A stretch of 44,678 bases of DNA from Bacteroidetes bacterium GWF2_29_10 (GTDB taxonomy: Bacteria > Bacteroidota > Bacteroidia > Bacteroidales > GWE2-29-8), in the NCBI GenBank assembly GCA_001768555.1, contig MEOD01000101.1, positions 6,004-50,681 on the forward strand, given 5' to 3'. Position numbers and translations under genes: made by a program. Numbering within the stretch: position 1 is the stretch's first letter; each line of letters starts with the position of its first letter. Positions 41,698-44,678 of this stretch are shown here, in pieces. Below the pieces are notes generated by a model. It did not search any database and was not told where the DNA came from. It saw only the letters and a list, made by a program, of their open reading frames with translations.

Positions 41698-42777
41698 ATG
41701 CATAACATTATGAAGAAAAAATATTTAATATTTACATGCTTATTTTCTTTAACTTTATTATTTCATGCGAATAAAACATTAGCCCAAGTTCTTATGAATC
41801 CTGAGCCTGAGAATTTAGGGTTAGTAAAATGGATGACGATAGAGGAAGCTGATAAAAAAGTTAAAATCGCACCAAAACCATTGATTATTGATTTCTATAC
41901 AGATTGGTGCGGATGGTGTAAGCACATGATGAAAACAACTTTTTCGAATCCATACCTTGCTGAATATATTAATTCGAACTTTTATCCTGTGAGATTTAAT
42001 GCAGAAACGACAGATACGATAGAGTTTCTTGGTTATAAATATTATAATCAAGGTATAGGGAAAAGGCCTCCTCATGATTTCGCTGTAAAAATGTTAAATG
42101 GGAAAATGTCTTATCCATCAACTGTTTTCATGAGTAATTATCAAAATAATAGTTTTCAATTTTCATTGTTAATTCCTGGATATTTAGATGTTCCAAAGAT
42201 TGAACCATTTTTAGTTTTTACTGTTGAATATGTTTTCAAAACTACTCAAGCAGAAGAGTTTGCGGATAATTATAATTTGGCGTTTTACGATTCGATATTT
42301 GCGAAAGTAAAAAAGACGAAGTGGCTAACAATGAATCAGGCTGTAGATTCAAATAAAGTTAACAAGAAAAAAACAATTGTGTTTATTCATTCGAATTGGT
42401 GTAACTCGTGCAAAGTTATGAAGCAAAGTACTTTTGAAAACGAAGTGATAAATAAAATTGTTAGCAAGAATTATAACATGGTTGACTTAAATATTGAATC
42501 AACAGACACGATAAACTTTATGGGACAAAAGTTTTTTAACGAAAGAACTCAAGAAAAGCCTTTTCATCAATTTGTTTATGCTCTTAGCCAAAACGGGTTA
42601 ACACTTCCTAGTATGGTAATCTTTAATGAGCAAATGCAAGTTGTTAATCTAGTCCCGTATTATATGTCTCCAAGCATAACGGAGGCTATATTGGAGTTTT
42701 TTGCGAAAGATGCATACAAAAATACGAAATGGGAGGACTGGCAAAAGACTTTCGTTGGTAAACTTCCAAAAAAATAA
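41698..42777 (+). CDS. Exported double-thioredoxin-domain protein (359 aa)
   Basis: A signal peptide (KKKYLIFTCLFSLTLLFHAN, likely cut after LAQ near 30) precedes two thioredoxin-like domains. The first carries C71-G-W-C74 (DWCGWCKHM) with its cis-Pro at 140 (YPSTVF). The second carries C235-N-S-C238 (NWCNSCKVM) with LPSMVIF. Each resembles the DUF255/DsbD-gamma-type domain. The two motifs differ, so the domains probably have different redox potentials. I keep the first ATG because an A-rich stretch precedes it, though the ATG at 41710 is possible. Likely a periplasmic dithiol relay or reductase. Confidence 0.85.
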   Translation: MHNIMKKKYLIFTCLFSLTLLFHANKTLAQVLMNPEPENLGLVKWMTIEEADKKVKIAPKPLIIDFYTDWCGWCKHMMKTTFSNPYLAEYINSNFYPVRFNAETTDTIEFLGYKYYNQGIGKRPPHDFAVKMLNGKMSYPSTVFMSNYQNNSFQFSLLIPGYLDVPKIEPFLVFTVEYVFKTTQAEEFADNYNLAFYDSIFAKVKKTKWLTMNQAVDSNKVNKKKTIVFIHSNWCNSCKVMKQSTFENEVINKIVSKNYNMVDLNIESTDTINFMGQKFFNERTQEKPFHQFVYALSQNGLTLPSMVIFNEQMQVVNLVPYYMSPSITEAILEFFAKDAYKNTKWEDWQKTFVGKLPKK

Positions 42778-42803
42778 TATATTCACTACAAAAAATTTAC
42801 AAA

Positions 42804-44495
42804 ATGCTTAAAAGAATTATTGAATGTGTCCCTAATTTCAGCGAAGGACAGGACATGAATATTATTAATGCAATCACAGACTCAATAAAAACAGTTGAAG
42901 GAGTAAAACTTCTTGATGTTGACCCAGGAAAAGATACAAACAGAACGGTAGTAACATTTGTTGGCGAACCGGAAAATGTTATAGAGGCAGCGTTTGTTGC
43001 AATAAAGAAAGCCAGTGAACTTATAGATATGTCGAAACATTCCGGCAAACATCCACGAATGGGAGCAACTGACGTTTGCCCTCTCATCCCTGTTTCTAAT
43101 ATTTCAATGGAGGAAACAGTAGAATTTGCAAGAAAACTAGCAAAGCGTGTTGGAGAAGAACTTCAAATACCTATTTATTGCTATGAAAATGCGGCGTTTA
43201 ATAAAGAGCGAAGTAATCTTTCCGTTATAAGAGAAGGAGAATACGAAGGCTTACAAAATAAATTAGCAAATCCAGAATGGAAACCTGATTTTGGTCCAGC
43301 TAAATTTAATTCTAAAACTGGAGCAACTGTTATTGGGGCTAGGAGTTTCTTAGTAGCGTTCAATATCAATCTTAACACAACATCAACTCGACGCGCAAAC
43401 TCAATTGCTTTTGATGTTAGGGAAAGAGGACGAATCAAAAGGGAAGGTGACAAAATAACAGGAAAGATAATCAAAGACAGCGAAGGCAATCCAGTATATG
43501 AGCCAGGAAGTTTGAAAGCTGTTAAAGCAATTGGATGGTTTATTGAAGAATATGGAATTGCACAAATATCAATGAATCTAACCGATGTAAACATTACACC
43601 TGTTCATGTTGTTTTCGAAGAAGTTTGCAAGAAGGCAAATGAAAGAGGAATCCGAGTTACTGGAGGAGAAATAGTTGGGCTTATGCCTTTAAAAACACTA
43701 ATTGATGCAGGGAAATATTTCTTAAAAAAACAACAACGCTCAGTTGGTGTGTCGGAGCAAGAATTAATAAAAATTGCGGTTAAGTCATTAGGTCTAGATG
43801 ATTTAAAGCCATTTAATGCGAAAGAAAAAGTAATTGAATATTTGCTTGAAGATGAAGAATCTAAAAAGCTTGTTGATTTATCAATTGTAGGTTTTACAAA
43901 CGAAACTGCATCTGAATCTGCCGCTCCTGGAGGAGGGTCAATATCTGCAGCTGTTGGAGCATTTGGAATTGCACTTGCCACGATGGTTGCGAATCTTTCT
44001 GCGCATAAAAGAGGTTGGGATGATAAATGGGAATTATTTTCTAACTGGGCAGAAAAAGGAGAAAACATCAAAAATGAATTAATTAAGTTAATAGACATTG
44101 ATACTTTGGCATTTAATAAAATAATGGATGCATTCAGTCTTCCAAAAACTAATGAAGAAGAAACAGCGATTAGAAAAAAAGCAATACAAGACGCAACGAA
44201 ATACGCAATAGAGGTTCCTTTTTCCGTTATGGAACATACATTTAAAGCGATGGAAATAATTAAAGAAATGACAATTATAGGGAATCCTAATTCTGTAACC
44301 GATGCTGGAGTTGGAGCTCTTTGTGCGAGAACTGCAATTATGGGTGCATTTCTTAATGTTAAAATAAACTCTTCGGGATATAATGATAAAGAGTTTGTAA
44401 ATGATATTATAAAGCGAGGAACGGATATTGAACAAAAAGCGATTCTTTTGGAAAAAGAAATTTTAGATATTGTTAATCAAAAAATCAAATTATAA
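42804..44495 (+). CDS. ftcD: Bifunctional glutamate formimidoyltransferase / cyclodeaminase
   Basis: Carries out the last steps of histidine breakdown: transfer of the formimino group to tetrahydrofolate, then cyclisation with ammonia release. The N-terminal transferase domain (about 1-300) begins RIIECVPNFSEGQDMNIINA and includes the catalytic-site stretch MSKHSGKHPRMGATDVCPLI (about 74-93). The cyclodeaminase domain (about 350-563) shows AAPGGGSISAAVGAFGIALA and NPNSVTDAGVGAL. The fusion of both domains in 563 residues matches the mammalian-type enzyme. It is the last gene of the rightward run; no hut genes lie within the window. Confidence 0.96.
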   Translation: MLKRIIECVPNFSEGQDMNIINAITDSIKTVEGVKLLDVDPGKDTNRTVVTFVGEPENVIEAAFVAIKKASELIDMSKHSGKHPRMGATDVCPLIPVSNISMEETVEFARKLAKRVGEELQIPIYCYENAAFNKERSNLSVIREGEYEGLQNKLANPEWKPDFGPAKFNSKTGATVIGARSFLVAFNINLNTTSTRRANSIAFDVRERGRIKREGDKITGKIIKDSEGNPVYEPGSLKAVKAIGWFIEEYGIAQISMNLTDVNITPVHVVFEEVCKKANERGIRVTGGEIVGLMPLKTLIDAGKYFLKKQQRSVGVSEQELIKIAVKSLGLDDLKPFNAKEKVIEYLLEDEESKKLVDLSIVGFTNETASESAAPGGGSISAAVGAFGIALATMVANLSAHKRGWDDKWELFSNWAEKGENIKNELIKLIDIDTLAFNKIMDAFSLPKTNEEETAIRKKAIQDATKYAIEVPFSVMEHTFKAMEIIKEMTIIGNPNSVTDAGVGALCARTAIMGAFLNVKINSSGYNDKEFVNDIIKRGTDIEQKAILLEKEILDIVNQKIKL

Positions 44496-44532
44496 TTTAT
44501 CTTAATTTTTCTAATTCAGGCTTAAGAAATAT

Positions 44533-44583
44533 AAAAAAGAAATAAGGCAAAACGCTAAATGTGTTTTGCCTTATTTCTTTTTT
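44533..44583. terminator. Strong bidirectional hairpin terminator
   Basis: Bases 44533-44553 and 44563-44583 are perfectly complementary over 21 pairs, with a 9-base loop (GCTAAATGT). The stem opens in an A-run and closes in a T-run, so it gives a U-tract in both directions. It lies 37 bases after the ftcD stop and 2 bases past the stop of the convergent gene at 44586, and can end both. Confidence 0.92.
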
Positions 44584-44585
44584 AA

Positions 44586-44678
44586 TTAATAATTATTTCT
44601 TTCCCTTTTTAATGCAGATTCGTCATTAGAAAAAACATAATAGATAATTGATGGTGTCTCATGTTCTTCGCTCACCCT
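44586..44678 (-). CDS. C-terminal end of an unidentified leftward gene (partial)
   Basis: Reading leftward from the window edge, 30 sense codons lead to TAA at 44588-44586. The tail reads EEHETPSIIYYVFSN, then DESALKRERNNY. The frame is fully open, and its stop lies right beside a strong terminator, which supports a real gene. The family cannot be recognised from this tail. Confidence 0.6.
   Translation of the reverse strand, partial: RVSEEHETPSIIYYVFSNDESALKRERNNY

Noticed and set aside
43604-44098. Antisense open frame of 164 codons inside ftcD
   Set aside because: It mirrors the codon pattern of ftcD and reads as Ser/Pro-rich nonsense with no recognisable domain.

Overview
The window (44,678 bases, roughly 30% G+C by eye) looks like chromosome of an unnamed, low-GC member of the Bacteroidota, most likely near Bacteroidales. 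The evidence is: a type IX secretion (T9SS) sorting tail at the left edge, two TonB-dependent receptors with carboxypeptidase-regulatory-like N-termini, a DUF5606 protein, Bacteroidota-type LptC and RseC proteins, and repeated promoters of the form TTTG-N19..21-TAnnTTTG. No rRNA, tRNA, CRISPR array, prophage or intact transposon was seen. Most of it is ordinary core genome.

Layout. 1-2.6 kb: end of a T9SS cargo gene, then a leftward pair of exported proteins. 2.9-6.8 kb: a short-chain dehydrogenase with an 18-bp palindrome in its leader, then a TonB-dependent receptor. 6.9-12.7 kb (leftward): TonB-dependent receptor, rlmN, a flippase-like membrane protein and a family 2 glycosyltransferase. 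12.7-13.5 kb: a non-coding gap with a decayed IS5-family transposase fragment and a GC-richer island. 13.5-19.8 kb (rightward): one tight run lptC, CorC/HlyC-like protein, a 4Fe-4S/CDGSH protein, rseC, apbE, an exported barrel-like protein and an LTA-synthase-like membrane phosphotransferase. 19.8-21.4 kb: a two-gene GNAT/amino-acid racemase unit with its own promoter. 21.6-24.7 kb: a small basic lipoprotein, then pyrD, DUF5606 and fabD leftward. 24.8-27.5 kb: three exported proteins and prmC. 27.5-30.9 kb (leftward): a KAS III paralogue, dapF, a membrane-anchored unknown and a GNAT enzyme. 30.9-31.7 kb: a non-coding gap holding five 11-bp tandem repeats. 31.8-34 kb: a secreted protein and an RsmI-like methyltransferase. 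34-38.7 kb (leftward): hup; fmt, ribH and a TPR protein; an Rrf2 regulator and a divergent phosphoglycerate kinase. 38.9-44.5 kb (rightward): a five-gene run of WD40 protein, methyltransferase, FtsE-like ATPase, double-thioredoxin protein and ftcD, closed by a strong hairpin shared with a leftward gene that runs off the window.

How the genes work together. The themes are envelope building (lptC, LTA-synthase-like enzyme, glycosyltransferase plus flippase-like protein, FtsE, beta-barrels, dapF, fabD) and redox or Fe-S maintenance (RseC, ApbE, CDGSH protein, Rrf2 regulator with three cysteines, double-thioredoxin protein). No clearly new defence or mobile system is visible. The items most worth following are the divergent phosphoglycerate kinase with an altered substrate patch beside a cysteine-bearing Rrf2 regulator, the rseC-apbE pair that lacks rnf genes, the GNAT-racemase unit, and the 11-bp repeat array.
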